A DNA stretch of 64,000 nucleotides from Methylobacterium goesingense (GTDB lineage: Bacteria > Pseudomonadota > Alphaproteobacteria > Rhizobiales > Beijerinckiaceae): the NCBI RefSeq assembly GCF_022179225.1, contig NZ_BPQL01000101.1, positions 1 to 64,000 on the forward strand. Reading direction: 5' to 3'. A model generated the notes under the pieces. It ran no database searches and was not told where the DNA came from. It was given only the letters and a program-made list of their open reading frames with translations. Shown here one piece after another: positions 63,571 through 64,000 of the stretch (position 1 is its first letter; each line of letters starts with the position of its first letter). The translations under genes and the position numbers were made by a program.

Positions 63571-64000
63571 CTAACCGACGCCGTCCGGCGGAAACGCATT
63601 CCGCAGCCAGTACGGCTCCAAGGGGCTCCCGACGAGGTTTTCCGCTTCCCATTGCCCGAGGAGTGCACAGAGCGCCGCACGGTCCCCGGAGTGCAGCGGT
63701 TGGTCCAGTGCACGCAAGCGTTCGAAAACGCGCTGTTCCGCAGGATTTTCTGCCGGTCGCCCCCCGACACGGTAACCGCGCAACGGGGAGAAGAGCGCCT
63801 GCGCCTTTTCGATCTCGCCGAGCGCGATGCAGGCACCCAGATGCCAGTAATGATCCAAGAAACCGTTCCGCTGCGGATCGCCGCGTTGGAATTCGAGACT
63901 CTTGCGCGTCGTATCCAGGGACCGGAACAACGGCAGGATATCCGCCTCGACGCGAACGACGAAGTCTTGGTAGATCGTCGGATCGGCCCAGCACCAGCTC
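63571..64000 (-). CDS. Unknown protein, 5' end outside window
   Basis: Open frame to the right edge; only the C-terminal 142 residues are visible (... SWCWADPTIYQDF to LRNAFPPDGVG). It contains GFLDHYWHLGACIALGEIEKAQALFSPLRGYRVGG, a helical, TPR-like look. I do not recognise a family. The neighbouring gap is AT-richer than the chromosome average here, so it may be recently acquired, but there is no direct evidence. Confidence 0.5.
   Translation of the reverse strand, partial: SWCWADPTIYQDFVVRVEADILPLFRSLDTTRKSLEFQRGDPQRNGFLDHYWHLGACIALGEIEKAQALFSPLRGYRVGGRPAENPAEQRVFERLRALDQPLHSGDRAALCALLGQWEAENLVGSPLEPYWLRNAFPPDGVG

Noticed and set aside
1-64000. Insertion sequences, prophage, CRISPR array
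   Set aside because: No transposase, integrase, phage structural gene, terminal inverted repeats or regularly spaced repeats were found.

Overview
This is a GC-rich bacterial chromosome segment that reads as an alphaproteobacterium of the Hyphomicrobiales, most likely Methylobacterium/Methylorubrum or a close relative. The evidence is a 721-residue methylmalonyl-CoA mutase large subunit as in the ethylmalonyl-CoA pathway, a CpdR cell-cycle response regulator, YlxR fused to an L7Ae-like domain, the order rimP-nusA-ylxR-infB-rbfA-truB, GTG/TTG starts with heavy gene overlap, and C/G-ending codons throughout. The genus is an inference; the class is well supported. There is no insertion sequence, prophage or CRISPR array.

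Layout. 1-8.1 kb: end of an FAD monooxygenase, mannose-1-P guanylyltransferase, scpA, N-formylglutamate amidohydrolase divergent from cpdR, then a grxC-nitrilase-DUF1178 operon. 8.2-16.1 kb: DsbB-like and DedA-like membrane proteins, tRNA-Leu(CAA), a glutamine amidotransferase beside a remnant of an ethanolamine permease, a GT21 glycosyltransferase, an oxidoreductase/deacetylase pair, a creatininase-like protein, a sterol desaturase-like protein and a TetR repressor. 16.3-21.7 kb: a TriABC-like RND efflux operon with two adaptors, with a palindromic candidate operator in front. 21.7-26.5 kb: trmO, a MHYT-PAS-GGDEF-EAL protein and amn.

26.5-38.3 kb is the most unusual part. Eleven minus-strand genes are overlapped or tightly spaced: inositol-3-phosphate synthase, an HD-fold protein, a methyltransferase, a Gfo/Idh dehydrogenase, a YcaO enzyme, a TIM-barrel sugar isomerase, a GT4 glycosyltransferase, a PIG-L deacetylase, a uracil-DNA-glycosylase-like protein, a flippase-like membrane protein and PhoR. 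The inositol synthase + GT4 + PIG-L core matches the logic of the first steps of mycothiol synthesis, but YcaO, the dehydrogenase, the isomerase and the methyltransferase point to a different, apparently undescribed inositol-glycoside product.

38.6-53.2 kb: a lytic transglycosylase; an EmrAB-like pump whose adaptor gene carries an amber stop; an HdeD protein; a class A penicillin-binding protein ending in a nuclease-like domain; a secreted protein gene broken by an 8-bp tandem duplication; a CueR-controlled copper ATPase operon; and an M20 amidohydrolase. 53.2-62.6 kb: the minus-strand translation/transcription operon (rimP, nusA, ylxR, infB, a methyltransferase, rbfA, truB), with a clear promoter and an intrinsic terminator in the leader before rimP. 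62.7-64 kb: a hexapeptide acetyltransferase and the end of an unknown gene cut by the window edge.
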